Source: Patescibacteria group bacterium
Lineage (GTDB): Bacteria; Patescibacteriota; Minisyncoccia; Phycocordibacterales; JACZSL01
DNA: 46,812 bases
Direction of reading: 5' to 3'
NCBI GenBank assembly: GCA_022561335.1
Contig: JADFRL010000005.1
Span: 1 to 46,812, forward strand
Shown here: positions 15,244 to 22,992 of the stretch, piece after piece
Position numbering within the stretch: the stretch's first letter is position 1
Layout: each line of letters starts with the position of its first letter
Program-made: the position numbers and the translations under genes
The notes under the pieces: generated by a model
The model's database searches: none
Told to the model about the DNA's origin: nothing
Seen by the model: the letters and a program-made list of their open reading frames with translations, nothing else

Positions 15244-15849
15244 TTATTCAAGAATTCCATCGAGATCAACGTCATAGAGAATTTGCTCTTGAACAAGACG
15301 ATAGTTTATGAGTTCGTCCTTCTTAAACCAATGTTTTATTTCATCACTTGCTTCCTCTACCGACCCAGATGCATGAACAAGATTTCGAACAGCGCGACCG
15401 TCTGTGTCAGACATCTGATATGAATCAAGAACAAAGTCTCCTCTTATTGTTCCAACATCTGATGTGAGTGGCTCAGTTCCACCCACTATTTTTCTGACAA
15501 GAGAAACAGCGTGTGCTCCTTTCCACACCATAAAAATTACCGGCCCGCTTGTCATATATTTCTTAAGATTTCGAAGAATTATATCCGTAAGTTCTAACGG
15601 ATCCTCAGAAGGCGGCTTGAGACTTTTACTTTTATATCCTTCGATTACTTTTTCACCGGTCATACGCCGCCATTCTGGATTTAATGTGTAAAGTTTTTCA
15701 ATCATATCTTCTGAAGGTACAGACATTTTAAGTCCGACAAGTTTTAATCCAACTCTCTCAATCCTCTTTATAATTTCCCCCACAAGAGATCGTTGTACGC
15801 CATCGGGTTTTATGATTACGAGAGTCTGCTCATCTTTGTGGTGTACCAT
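15244..15849 (-). CDS. ndk: nucleoside diphosphate kinase, enlarged form
   Basis: A 201-residue NDK; the classic enzyme has about 140. The core is clear: LVIIKPDGVQRSLVGEII, then GPVIFMVWKGAHAVSLVRKI and the catalytic-histidine block VRNLVHASGSVEEASDEI. An insertion of roughly 45 residues (from LYTLNPEWRRMTGEK to NLKKYMTSG) separates the Kpn-loop region, and a C-terminal extension (WFKKDELINYRLVQEQIL) follows. It balances NTP pools by phosphotransfer through the histidine. The long form recurs in CPR genomes as far as I know. No SD is evident. Single gene between the RNA candidate and the GC-rich hairpin. Confidence 0.9.
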   Translation of the reverse strand: MVHHKDEQTLVIIKPDGVQRSLVGEIIKRIERVGLKLVGLKMSVPSEDMIEKLYTLNPEWRRMTGEKVIEGYKSKSLKPPSEDPLELTDIILRNLKKYMTSGPVIFMVWKGAHAVSLVRKIVGGTEPLTSDVGTIRGDFVLDSYQMSDTDGRAVRNLVHASGSVEEASDEIKHWFKKDELINYRLVQEQILYDVDLDGILE

Positions 15850-16002
15850 AATAAATTTTTTATAAGCGGGTCAAAGTAATCTGCAAAAGATAATGCCTTT
15901 ATATTTTTTTTCTTCTCCCCTCGTCGATTTCTAAAAAAGTAATGCTTATTATACCCACAATTTGCAGATATTCAACATAGATAGAATGATATACAAGCCC
16001 TA

Positions 16003-16031
16003 TTGACAATAGTTGATGATTTATATAGAGT
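16003..16031 (+). promoter_or_regulatory. promoter of the structured-RNA candidate
   Basis: TTGACA (16003-16008), 17-nt spacer, TAGAGT (16026-16031). A second -10 choice, TATAAT, lies at 16054-16059. Both face the stack of hairpins that follows. Confidence 0.5.
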
Positions 16032-16065
16032 ACGGATAGAGAGAAAGATAATATATAATTGCAAA

Positions 16066-16258
16066 ACCCGACAATATTTGACCGATGGCGATACACCGCC
16101 ATCTGATTATTGACCGGCTCTCACCGGCAACGAGATTCGGGGCTAATCACCTCGGATAGGGACCTTCGGGTCCCTCGTATCAACGTCTCCCCAGACGTGA
16201 AGCCTCCCTGAATGAACTCGCCGGGCCATCTCAAAAGATGGTCCGGTTTTTTTACTTG
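16066..16258 (+). ncRNA. candidate structured non-coding RNA
   Basis: About 190 nt without an ORF but with a row of stable stems: ATGGCG/CGCCAT, CCGG/CCGG, CGAG/CTCG, AGGGACC-TTCG-GGTCCCT with a stable UUCG loop, ACGTCT-CCCC-AGACGT, and a terminator CCGGGCCATCT/AGATGGTCCGG followed by seven T residues (16221-16253). A TTGACA promoter lies upstream. I compared it from memory with tmRNA, RNase P RNA, 4.5S SRP RNA and 6S RNA and found none of their signature sequences. The family is therefore unassigned. Both boundaries are approximate. Confidence 0.6.
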
Positions 16259-16283
16259 TTTTTACTTAGTCAAAATTTCAGGA
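16183..16283 (+). repeat. about 100-bp direct repeat, copy 1 (3' half of RNA candidate plus map end)
   Basis: From ACGTCTCCCCAGACGT through the terminator to CAAAATTTCAGGA; identical to 16423-16522 except for one C in the CCCC run. It carries a copy of the last codons of map (the residues P-E-I-L-T-K read on the minus strand), so it arose by duplication of the RNA/map junction. Confidence 0.9.
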
Positions 16284-16381
16284 CTTGAATGATAAGTGGA
16301 GGTCATCCTCGAATATAAATCTAACAGATGGCATAAAGCGCTTGTATAGAGCCAGTTTTTCGCGTTCCCACTTCCTAAGCA

Positions 16382-16496
16382 TTGACATACGTAAAGCAAC
16401 CTAGTACATTCAATACGGATCCACGTCTCCCAGACGTGAAGCCTCCCTGAATGAACTCGCCGGGCCATCTCAAAAGATGGTCCGGTTTTTTTACTT
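16382..16496 (+). ncRNA. possible second short RNA made from repeat copy 2
   Basis: TTGACA (16382-16387), 17-nt spacer, TACATT (16405-16410) precede repeat copy 2, which keeps the ACGTCT/AGACGT stem and the terminator. If active, it would give an RNA of about 80 nt ending at the 3' end of map on the opposite strand. Confidence 0.4.
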
Positions 16497-16522
16497 GTTT
16501 TTACTTAGTCAAAATTTCAGGA
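16423..16522 (+). repeat. about 100-bp direct repeat, copy 2
   Basis: Matches 16183-16283 with a one-base deletion. Its last 22 bases are the genuine 3' end of map, so this copy marks the original junction. The 140 bp between the copies shows no ORF that I would call coding. Confidence 0.9.
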
Positions 16523-17265
16523 GCTCCGCCCGTAATTACAATGGTATGCTCAAAGTGCGCGCTCCGCTTCCCGTCTGCAGTTTTAAATGTATAACCGTCG
16601 TCTGCTAAAACAACATCCCCTCCGCCTTCATTAAACATCGGCTCCAATGCAAGCACCATACCGGGGACAAGTTCAACTCCCGTACCAACAGTTCCAAAAT
16701 TCGGCACATGAGGATCCTCATGTACGGCATGTCCCACGCCGTGGCCGCCGAGTTCGTGAACAATCCCATACCTTCCTCCCACAAAGGATTCAATAGCCTG
16801 GCTGATGTCCCCAATGTGACGGCCTCCCCGGGAAGCTGCAATGCCGGCGTACAATGCGCCTTTCGTAACCTCAAGTAACTTCAAAGCGTCTGCATCGACA
16901 TTTCCAACAGGAACCGTCACAGCCATATCAGTCACAAGATTTTTATGAACGAGACCGATGTCGAGTCCTACAATATCTCCCTCATGTAAGACTTTTGGGT
17001 GTTCATTCGGAATACCATGTACAATTTCATCGTTTACTGAAACACAAAGTGTAGCCGGATACGGTCGAGAAGCTCCCGTTGGCGTGTAGTTAAGAAAAGC
17101 AGGTTCATCACCTCCCTTTCGTATAAGCTGTTCCGCCAAACGGTCAAGTTCATCAGTGTGTACACCAGATTTAACTGCATCAACTATAAAAGCAAGTATA
17201 CCAGCAAGGCGTTTTCCCCCCTCTCTAAGTATTACAATTTCTTCTTTTGATTTTATAAGAGCCAT
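16501..17265 (-). CDS. map: type I methionine aminopeptidase
   Basis: A 254-residue MetAP-I that removes the initiator Met from new proteins in the cytoplasm. All five metal ligands can be seen: Asp in VGLDIGLVHKN and TDMAVTVPVG, His in HELGGHGVGHAVHEDPHVPN, Glu in ALEPMFNEGGG and Glu in HFEHTIVITGG. Length is normal. It follows adk by 2 nt, the usual secY-adk-map order of the spc operon. Its last codons and downstream sequence were duplicated into the RNA locus. The infA-rpmJ-rpsM-rpsK group that often follows map is not here. Confidence 0.95.
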   Translation of the reverse strand: MALIKSKEEIVILREGGKRLAGILAFIVDAVKSGVHTDELDRLAEQLIRKGGDEPAFLNYTPTGASRPYPATLCVSVNDEIVHGIPNEHPKVLHEGDIVGLDIGLVHKNLVTDMAVTVPVGNVDADALKLLEVTKGALYAGIAASRGGRHIGDISQAIESFVGGRYGIVHELGGHGVGHAVHEDPHVPNFGTVGTGVELVPGMVLALEPMFNEGGGDVVLADDGYTFKTADGKRSAHFEHTIVITGGAPEILTK

Positions 17266-17267
17266 AG

Positions 17268-17855
17268 TCAGTCCCGATTCTTTAGATTCCCTGTGATTTC
17301 CTTATGCACCTCTTCTGGCGCCTGTTCACTGTCGATATCAATAACAACTCCCAAGGTCCTAAAATATGCAACTGCTGGTGCCGTATGTTTATTGAATTCG
17401 TCAAAACGCACTTTAATTTTTTCACGAGCATCATCTGCACGATCCTCAGACTCTTCTCGTTTCAAAAGTCGTTTGGTCGCAACTTTCTCGGATACATTTA
17501 AAAAAAGTACTCTGTAGGGGCGCTCAAGCCACTCCATTACTGTGTGGAAAAGTCGGGCTTCGCTCTCCTTGCGAGCGACTCCTTCAAAAATAATCCCCTC
17601 GCCGTGGGATAAGGTAAGGGCCGCGCGCTGAAAGAGATGAGTGGCAAGCCAGTGCGGCATAAGATACCCAGCGTCAATGACCTCCTTTACTTTGCGGCCA
17701 GCAATAGTATTTTCTTTCGCCATTTCTCGAAATTCATAACCGGTAGAGTAGATTTTAAAGTTCAATTCCTCTGCAAGAAGTTTCGACTGTGAGCCCTTCC
17801 CTGCACCGGGATAGCCCATCATAGCAAAAGTTTTTATGTTTATATCGTTTAGCAC
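17268..17855 (-). CDS. adk: adenylate kinase
   Basis: A 195-residue nucleoside monophosphate kinase. The P-loop reads GYPGAGKGSQSKLLAEEL. The AMP-binding part has STGYEFREMAKENT and EGVARKESEARL in place of the usual DGFPRT. The lid is short (LKREESEDRADD), with the Arg/Asp residues expected to close over ATP. It converts ATP and AMP to two ADP. It lies between secY and map, which supports the name despite divergence. Translation may begin at the first Met or at the MMGYPG pair 11 codons later; the 43-bp gap to secY contains a TTTTCTAAC motif like that in the r-protein leaders. Confidence 0.88.
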   Translation of the reverse strand: MLNDINIKTFAMMGYPGAGKGSQSKLLAEELNFKIYSTGYEFREMAKENTIAGRKVKEVIDAGYLMPHWLATHLFQRAALTLSHGEGIIFEGVARKESEARLFHTVMEWLERPYRVLFLNVSEKVATKRLLKREESEDRADDAREKIKVRFDEFNKHTAPAVAYFRTLGVVIDIDSEQAPEEVHKEITGNLKNRD

Positions 17856-17898
17856 TGATGTTAGAAAACGTTATTAATTATATGGTTCTATTAATCTA

Positions 17899-19173
17899 TT
17901 AATACTCGCGAATAGAAAGCTGGGCTTCAATCCTTCGAAGTAAGTCTAGAACGACTGACACAGCGATAAGGAGTGCGGTTCCCCCTATTGCAAACGCAGT
18001 AATACCGGTTACCGCCTGCATCCCAAGCGGCAACACCGCAATGAGTCCGAGGAATACGGCTCCCACAAGCGTAAGCCTAGTCAAAATACGACCAATATAC
18101 TCAGACGTAGTCCTCCCTGGTCGTACACCGGGAATAAAAGCTCCGCTCTTTTGTAAATTGGTAGCGATGGTATTGGGATCAAAGGTGACTGCGGTGTAAA
18201 AATAGGTAAAGAGAAAGACCAAGATAAAGTAAAGTGCCGCATAAATATAAGAGTTTGAAAGAATATTTAGCATGACTGATGAAATGGCAGTCACAATAGC
18301 GTTATTTACATTTACAAGAAAACTTAAAATCATCTGAGGAAAGAGAAGTATCGAAAGTGCAAAGATGATGGGAATAACGCCCGCCTGGTTTACACGAATC
18401 GGGAGATAGGTTGAAATGCCGCCATACACTTTCATCCCCCGCACGCGGCGGGCATATGTAATGGGTATAGGACGCTCCGCTTCAGTAATAATAACAACAC
18501 CGCCAATAATAAGAGCGGCTGCCACAAGAAATCCAATATAGAGAGGAATTTGAGACACGTCAAACGTAAAGAAGAGCTGGCTTATCGTCGTAGGCAGTCC
18601 CGCAACTATACCCGCAAAAATAATGAGTGAGACACCGTTCCCAATACCAAATTCAGTTATAAGTTCCCCTATCCACATCAGGAGCACCGATCCCGCAGCG
18701 ACTATCATGACATTGGCTACAAGGTCAAAAATTTCCAACCCTGGGATAATACCCTGACGCTGAAGCAGCACTAAAAAACCAAATGCTTGAAGCAGAGCGA
18801 GCGGCACCGTAAGCATACGCGAATACTGAGTAAATTTTTTCTTCCCCAGATCCCCCTCCTCTTGATACATCGCCTTAAGTTTAGGAGACATAATTGTAAG
18901 AAGCTGCATGATAATTGACGCGGTAATATAGGGAGCAACACCAAGCATTACCACAGAGAGGTTTGATAAGCCTCCTCCTGAAAAAATATTCAGGAGCCCC
19001 AAGAATTGATTGTTTGAAAAGAATTCCGCAAGAGCGACAACGTCAATGCCTGGAATGGGAATGGCTGCAAGTGCACGAAATAAAATAAGTGCCCCCATGA
19101 CAAAAAGAAGGCGTTTGCGCAATTGTTCATCTTTTCCGATGAGGACTATTTTTTGAATGAGAGCTCCAAACAT
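17899..19173 (-). CDS. secY: protein translocase subunit SecY
   Basis: A 424-residue ten-helix channel protein. Typical segments are PIPGIDVVALAEFF, FSGGGLSNLSVVMLGVAPYI with QLLTIM after it, the GIGNGVSLIIFAGIV helix-5 region, YARRVRGMKVYGG and the C-terminal FIPGVRPGRTTSEYIGRIL. It forms the membrane pore for secreted and inserted proteins with SecE/SecG. Its start is 3 nt from the stop of rplO, so translation is coupled. The start context is ATATAACTATG with no SD, shared with other genes of the operon. Confidence 0.97.
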   Translation of the reverse strand: MFGALIQKIVLIGKDEQLRKRLLFVMGALILFRALAAIPIPGIDVVALAEFFSNNQFLGLLNIFSGGGLSNLSVVMLGVAPYITASIIMQLLTIMSPKLKAMYQEEGDLGKKKFTQYSRMLTVPLALLQAFGFLVLLQRQGIIPGLEIFDLVANVMIVAAGSVLLMWIGELITEFGIGNGVSLIIFAGIVAGLPTTISQLFFTFDVSQIPLYIGFLVAAALIIGGVVIITEAERPIPITYARRVRGMKVYGGISTYLPIRVNQAGVIPIIFALSILLFPQMILSFLVNVNNAIVTAISSVMLNILSNSYIYAALYFILVFLFTYFYTAVTFDPNTIATNLQKSGAFIPGVRPGRTTSEYIGRILTRLTLVGAVFLGLIAVLPLGMQAVTGITAFAIGGTALLIAVSVVLDLLRRIEAQLSIREY

Positions 19174-19175
19174 AG

Positions 19176-19610
19176 TTATATTGTTACACTCCCCCCTACC
19201 TTTTCAATCTGCTCCAGCGCATTCTTTGACACGCTGCATCCTGAAATGGACAGTTTTTTCGAGAGGGTCCCGTACCCAAGTATTTTTACTTTGTTACCGC
19301 GTCCTTTTGCCTTTGCAATAATTTTTCTCTGGACAAGCTTCTTAGGGGTTACGGTTGCACCCGATTCAAAAATTTCTTCAAGAAGGCCGATATTGACCGG
19401 AACAGCTTTTTGCTGAAAACTTTTAAATCGATAACCGCGCCTTTTGGGAAGCTTTTTAATGACATCTCTATGTTCAGGGCGAATACCATGTCCGCCATGC
19501 GCTTTCTGACCTTTATGTCCACGCCCAGAAGTTTTTCCGCGCTTGCCGCCACGGCCTATGCGCATTTTCGTCTTATGGGGATGACGTCTTTTGATTTCGT
19601 TGAGTTGCAT
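19176..19610 (-). CDS. rplO: 50S ribosomal protein uL15
   Basis: A 144-residue protein with the classic uL15 N-terminus (MQLNEIKRRHPHKTKMRIGR, then GGKRGKTSGRGHKGQKA) and the KILGYGTLSKKLSISGCSVSKNAL C-terminal block. It is a late-assembly protein of the 50S. It directly follows rpsE with 2 nt between them: the uL30 gene that stands at this place in most bacteria is missing. Length is normal. Confidence 0.96.
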   Translation of the reverse strand: MQLNEIKRRHPHKTKMRIGRGGKRGKTSGRGHKGQKAHGGHGIRPEHRDVIKKLPKRRGYRFKSFQQKAVPVNIGLLEEIFESGATVTPKKLVQRKIIAKAKGRGNKVKILGYGTLSKKLSISGCSVSKNALEQIEKVGGSVTI

Positions 19611-19612
19611 AA

Positions 19613-20245
19613 TTACACATTAAGTTCAGAAAGGGCTTTAACCGCAGCTCGAGCATTATTAAGACGATTTTTGCTTCGTGAATGAATTTTTGCCGTAATG
19701 TCTTTAATACCCGCTAGCTCAAGTACACTGCGCACCGAACTGCCCGCGATGAGTCCCCTGCCCCTGGAGGGAAGAATTATTACGCGAGAGGCACAATACT
19801 TTGAAGACACATCATGGCTGATACTCATATCTTTTGTTAAGTTAATTTTTACCATATTCTTTTTTGCCCGACGAACAGCCTTTTCAATAGCCAGCGCCGT
19901 ATCTCCCGCCTTTCCGACCCCGACTCCAACACGCCCCTTTTTGTCTCCGATAACTATAGCTACACTGAAACTAAAACGCCGTCCTCCCGCTACGACTCGG
20001 GTTACCCGTCTGATACTAATGATTTTCTGGTCGTATTCTTTCCGATCCTGGCGTCTCACAACACGCCGATTCCTCCGCGGGCGAGATCCTGATCTGTCAT
20101 TCATACCCCTTCGATCCTTCGACTTCTTCCCCTCCAGATCTTGTTTTACATCGGTGTGTTTGTCGACAGAAACATCCTTCGTACTGTCACCCGAAATCTT
20201 TTCTGCGCTCTCCTCTTCTTTTACTGTATCATTGCCGGTAGCCAT
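19613..20245 (-). CDS. rpsE: 30S ribosomal protein uS5 with N-terminal extension
   Basis: A 210-residue uS5. The conserved domain starts near residue 68 (KEYDQKIISIRRVTRVVAGG, RRFSFSVAIVIGDKKGRVG) and continues with RVIILPSRGRGLIAGSSVR. The first 65 residues are an extra charged tail, acidic at first (KEEESAEKISGDSTKDVSVD) and then Arg-rich (GSRPRRNRRVVRRQD), absent from standard uS5. The protein helps decoding fidelity at the mRNA entry site, so the tail may reach the ribosome surface. No SD; it lies 9 nt after rplR. Confidence 0.95.
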   Translation of the reverse strand: MATGNDTVKEEESAEKISGDSTKDVSVDKHTDVKQDLEGKKSKDRRGMNDRSGSRPRRNRRVVRRQDRKEYDQKIISIRRVTRVVAGGRRFSFSVAIVIGDKKGRVGVGVGKAGDTALAIEKAVRRAKKNMVKINLTKDMSISHDVSSKYCASRVIILPSRGRGLIAGSSVRSVLELAGIKDITAKIHSRSKNRLNNARAAVKALSELNV

Positions 20246-20254
20246 GTATTTACA

Positions 20255-20611
20255 TTAAAATTTAAGCCCCCCCTTACGCGCTCCTTCTGCAAGTTCTTTT
20301 ATCTTCCCCGTATACATATACCCACCTCGGTCAAAAACAACACGTGATATTTTATGTTTCTTTGCTTTCTTTGCAATATCTTCTCCAACAGTTTTCGCCC
20401 TCGCAATACCTCTCCCTTTTGCGCTGACTTTAGCATGAGCAGCCGCAAGAGTAATACCCAAATCATCATCAATGAGCTGCGCATAAAGAGCACGGTTAGA
20501 TTTAAATACAGAAAGACGTGGTCTATCTTTAGTCCCCGACACACGTGCTCGAATACGCTGATGCCGCCGTATACGTTTTTCTTTTTTAACTTGAGTTACA
20601 TGTCTTTTCAT
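20255..20611 (-). CDS. rplR: 50S ribosomal protein uL18
   Basis: A 118-residue uL18 with the rRNA-binding pattern RIRARVSGTKDRPRLSVFKS, NRALYAQLIDDDLGITLAAA and the C-terminal FDRGGYMYTGKIKELAEGAR. It binds 5S rRNA together with uL5. The start ATG follows TATAACT with no SD; the gap from rplF is 2 nt. Size is normal. Confidence 0.96.
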   Translation of the reverse strand: MKRHVTQVKKEKRIRRHQRIRARVSGTKDRPRLSVFKSNRALYAQLIDDDLGITLAAAHAKVSAKGRGIARAKTVGEDIAKKAKKHKISRVVFDRGGYMYTGKIKELAEGARKGGLKF

Positions 20612-20613
20612 AG

Positions 20614-21147
20614 TTATACAGATCTTTTACCCTGCTTCCTTCTCACAATCTCGCCTTCATAGCGAATACCCTTGCCTTTATACGGTTCAGGTTTTTTTGT
20701 TGCCCGTACAACAGCAGCAAATTCACCAACACTATCTTTATCAATTCCCTTGACTGTAATGGTATTTTTTTCGAGTTTTACTTCCACATCATCTGGGATA
20801 GTAAGTTTAACAGGATGCGAAAACCCAACATTGAGCGTCAGCTCCTTACCTGATACTTCTATACGATACCCGATACCTTCCACTATTAATTTCTTTTCAT
20901 ACATCTCATTGACGCCCCGCACCATATTATTAATGTGAGCTGCATATGTTCCAAAGAGAGCTTTTGCAAGTCGATTGTTCCGCACAGGCTTAATAATTAC
21001 CCGGTCATCTTTAACCAAAACATCTATATCTGATTTAATATGACGCGTCAACTCACCTAAAGGACCTTTAACGTGTACAACGCCCCCGACAACAGTTACT
21101 TCTGTAGTTTCTGGTATAACAATAGGTTGTCTGCCAATTCTACTCAT
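20614..21147 (-). CDS. rplF: 50S ribosomal protein uL6
   Basis: I start it at the internal ATG (MSRIGRQPI), the universal uL6 N-terminus, rather than at the ORF-track Met nine codons earlier, because the upstream part lies inside a predicted leader stem. The protein has 177 residues. Markers are VIPETTEVTVVGGVVHVKGP, VEGIGYRIEVSGKELTLNVG and the C-terminal KKPEPYKGKGIRYEGEIVRR. It sits near the factor-binding site of the 50S. Unlike its neighbours it is preceded by a gap of about 200 bp that holds a fold-back leader. Confidence 0.95.
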   Translation of the reverse strand: MSRIGRQPIVIPETTEVTVVGGVVHVKGPLGELTRHIKSDIDVLVKDDRVIIKPVRNNRLAKALFGTYAAHINNMVRGVNEMYEKKLIVEGIGYRIEVSGKELTLNVGFSHPVKLTIPDDVEVKLEKNTITVKGIDKDSVGEFAAVVRATKKPEPYKGKGIRYEGEIVRRKQGKRSV

Positions 21148-21345
21148 GTATTGGTTTTCTCTTCGTGAGTACAACGAACGTTAGAAAATCTTAGACCCAG
21201 CTCTCTAAGCGTTGTGTTCCTTTTTATCTGTTTTTTGTTCTTTTCTTTTAACATATTTCTCTTATGCATTATATGCTGAGTATAGATGGCTGGGTAAGTC
21301 TGCATCACTGTATTTTATTTCGCAAGTTCATAAAATACAGGTGCT
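21148..21345 (-). promoter_or_regulatory. fold-back leader of rplF
   Basis: Minus strand, 5' to 3': CTTACCCAGC, an interior of 87 nt, GCTGGGTCTAAGATTTTCTAAC, then TTCGT/ACGAA and AGAAAA 7 nt before the ATG. Arms ACCCAGC/GCTGGGT lie at 21289-21295 and 21195-21201. TTTTCT pairs with AGAAAA (21183-21188 with 21155-21160, loop 22). A TATAAT box lies in the interior. Upstream, at 21308-21340, CTGTATTTTAT and its complement enclose an 11-nt loop. Confidence 0.6.
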
Positions 21346-21348
21346 CAC

Positions 21349-21744
21349 TTACCAAATCTTGAAAAGCGCTTCGCCGCCAATATTTTGTACCCGAGCTTCC
21401 TTGTCAGTTAAAATACCCTTGGGCGTTGAAAGTATGAGTGCGCCCTTCCCATACTTAACTGGTTTAATAGACGACGCTTTCTCATACACGCGCCTGCTTG
21501 GCTTTGACACCCGACTGACTCCATTTATGCGTGTGGTGCCGTTCTCTCCGTAGAGCAGTTCAATCTCAATGCATTTGTGAGTCTTCCTGCCGCGTTTTGT
21601 AACATTTTTTATGTAACCACTTTCTTTAAGTTTACTGGCAACAGCAAATTTAAACTTAGAATACGGCACGCTGATTACCTCCTTGCCCACAGCGCCGGCA
21701 TTTTTAAGTTGGATAATCAAATCCGCCACGGGGTCAATTACCAT
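21349..21744 (-). CDS. rpsH: 30S ribosomal protein uS8
   Basis: A 131-residue uS8: [20 protein letters not shown] at the N-terminus, [20 protein letters not shown], and the C-terminal [20 protein letters not shown] with [14 protein letters not shown]. It binds the central domain of 16S rRNA and in E. coli represses the spc operon. It overlaps the end of rpsZ by 7 nt. Normal length. Confidence 0.96.
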   Translation of the reverse strand: MVIDPVADLIIQLKNAGAVGKEVISVPYSKFKFAVASKLKESGYIKNVTKRGRKTHKCIEIELLYGENGTTRINGVSRVSKPSRRVYEKASSIKPVKYGKGALILSTPKGILTDKEARVQNIGGEALFKIW

Positions 21745-21923
21745 GATGATTTCTTGATACCGGGGATATTGCCTTCATTGGCAAGCTCCCGAAAGCAAAT
21801 GCGGCATAAATCAAAGTCACGCATATAGCCATGTTTTCTTCCACAACGAAAACAGCGCCTTACTATTCTAGACTTAAATTTTGGTGTTTTTAAAGCTCGT
21901 GCTATGACTGATTTTTTTGCCAT
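21738..21923 (-). CDS. rpsZ: 30S ribosomal protein uS14, zinc-binding short type
   Basis: A 61-residue uS14 of the type Z form, with the four-cysteine zinc ribbon [20 protein letters not shown] and the C-terminal [18 protein letters not shown]. It belongs to the 30S head. It overlaps rpsH. Upstream in the operon rplE should adjoin it, but here the plus-strand methyltransferase gene is inserted between them. The 262-bp gap 21924-22185 to that gene contains no ORF. Confidence 0.95.
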   Translation of the reverse strand: MAKKSVIARALKTPKFKSRIVRRCFRCGRKHGYMRDFDLCRICFRELANEGNIPGIKKSSW

Positions 21924-22173
21924 AAACTAAAAAGCGCCCCGTAAAGCTTGGGCGTAATACTAGCAATTGAGCCGTCTATTGTCAAATTAGCTTTTCTGGA
22001 TGAACAACGTTCGAACATTTCGACTTCACAACGTCATCACACTGTAAGAGCAATCGAGTAGAAATTAAGATAGAGGTATATCTGTTTTGTACCTGCCTGT
22101 CGGTAGTCAGTGATGTTATCAGAACTTTGGGGTAGTACGTAGATGATGCCAAAAAAAACTCCCGTCATAGTGA

Positions 22174-22179
22174 TATACT
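22174..22179 (+). promoter_or_regulatory. extended -10 of the methyltransferase gene
   Basis: TGATATACT is an extended -10 (TG-n-TATACT) that ends 6 nt before the GTG start at 22186. The transcription start would coincide with the start codon, giving a leaderless mRNA. Confidence 0.5.
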
Positions 22180-22185
22180 GACACT

Positions 22186-22866
22186 GTGAGGCAAAAAACC
22201 AGTATATTAGAGCAATATAATGACGTGCTCTCTGATGTATATGATACCGCAACAACCAGTCCAGATTTTAATTGGAGAGCTCCAAAAAAAAGCAATAAAC
22301 TATTACTACCTTATGTGAAAGGCTGTTGCAAGGTTTTGGATCTTGGTATTGGAACAGGACAATCCTCCGAAGCTTTGTATCAAGCGGGATGTGAAATTAC
22401 TGGGGTGGATGTCTCTCAAAAAATGATTGACATTACCCAGAGTAAATTTCCCGAATGGAGATTGTACAAAGCAGACATCGATAAAGAGTTCCCAACCTTG
22501 CCGAACAATAGTTTTGACATTATAATCGCTGTTGGAATTTTAGAATTTGTGGAGAACATAAAACGAGTGCTCCAAGAGATAATCACCTTACTTAAATCAA
22601 ATGGAGTATTGTGTGTCACATTCGAAGAATATCTCCCTGAGAGTAAGACACAGCAATGGAAAGTGTCCGAATTAGGAAAAGGATTAATCGATTCAATACC
22701 AGATACACATAGTTTTTATGTATACCGTCGTAGTTTTAATGAAATGAAAGATATATTTTTGAATACAAAACTTGAAATTATTAAAGATGAACAATTTATT
22801 GCTTACTTCAAAACTAAAGAGAAAATATCAACTACATACAGAATCTTTCTGCTAAAGAAAAAATAG
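22186..22866 (+). CDS. class I SAM-dependent methyltransferase inserted in the spc operon
   Basis: A 226-residue methyltransferase. Motif I is VLDLGIGTGQSSEALYQAG, the motif II acidic end is ITGVDVSQKMID, and the following parts are LYKADIDKEFP and FDIIIAVGILEFVENIKRVL. It methylates an unknown small molecule or macromolecule. Start is GTG with an extended -10 six bases before, so probably leaderless. It lies on the plus strand inside a minus-strand ribosomal operon, between rplE and rpsZ, and would oppose transcription from rplE. A CTCACTAA/TTAGTGAG inverted repeat follows it (near 22904-22940). Its more AT-rich composition suggests recent insertion. Confidence 0.8.
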   Translation: MRQKTSILEQYNDVLSDVYDTATTSPDFNWRAPKKSNKLLLPYVKGCCKVLDLGIGTGQSSEALYQAGCEITGVDVSQKMIDITQSKFPEWRLYKADIDKEFPTLPNNSFDIIIAVGILEFVENIKRVLQEIITLLKSNGVLCVTFEEYLPESKTQQWKVSELGKGLIDSIPDTHSFYVYRRSFNEMKDIFLNTKLEIIKDEQFIAYFKTKEKISTTYRIFLLKKK

Positions 22867-22992
22867 AGACTACGTTACTATCTCCACGAACAGGATTCGG
22901 TGTCAGCTCACTAAGCTCACAAGTTCGCTAAAATTAGTGAGGATCAATATCAAATATCCTTTTGTAAATAATCTTAACTACCTGAGTAAGGA

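Noticed and set aside
16066-16258. Structured RNA as tmRNA, RNase P RNA, SRP RNA or 6S RNA
   Set aside because: I looked for the tmRNA T-arm and tag, the RNase P P4 core, the SRP GGAA-tetraloop region and the 6S bubble, and saw none.
16262-16468. 68-codon minus-strand ORF ending like map (PEILTK)
   Set aside because: It lies in the duplicated RNA/map junction; the shared end is only the copied 3' end of map and the rest matches no protein pattern.
19611-19612. A hidden uL30 gene between rpsE and rplO
   Set aside because: Only 2 nt separate the two genes, so uL30 is truly absent at this place.
19698-20258. 186-codon plus-strand ORF opposite rpsE
   Set aside because: It is an antisense shadow of uS5, rich in Ser/Thr/Phe as expected from the complement of a basic protein.
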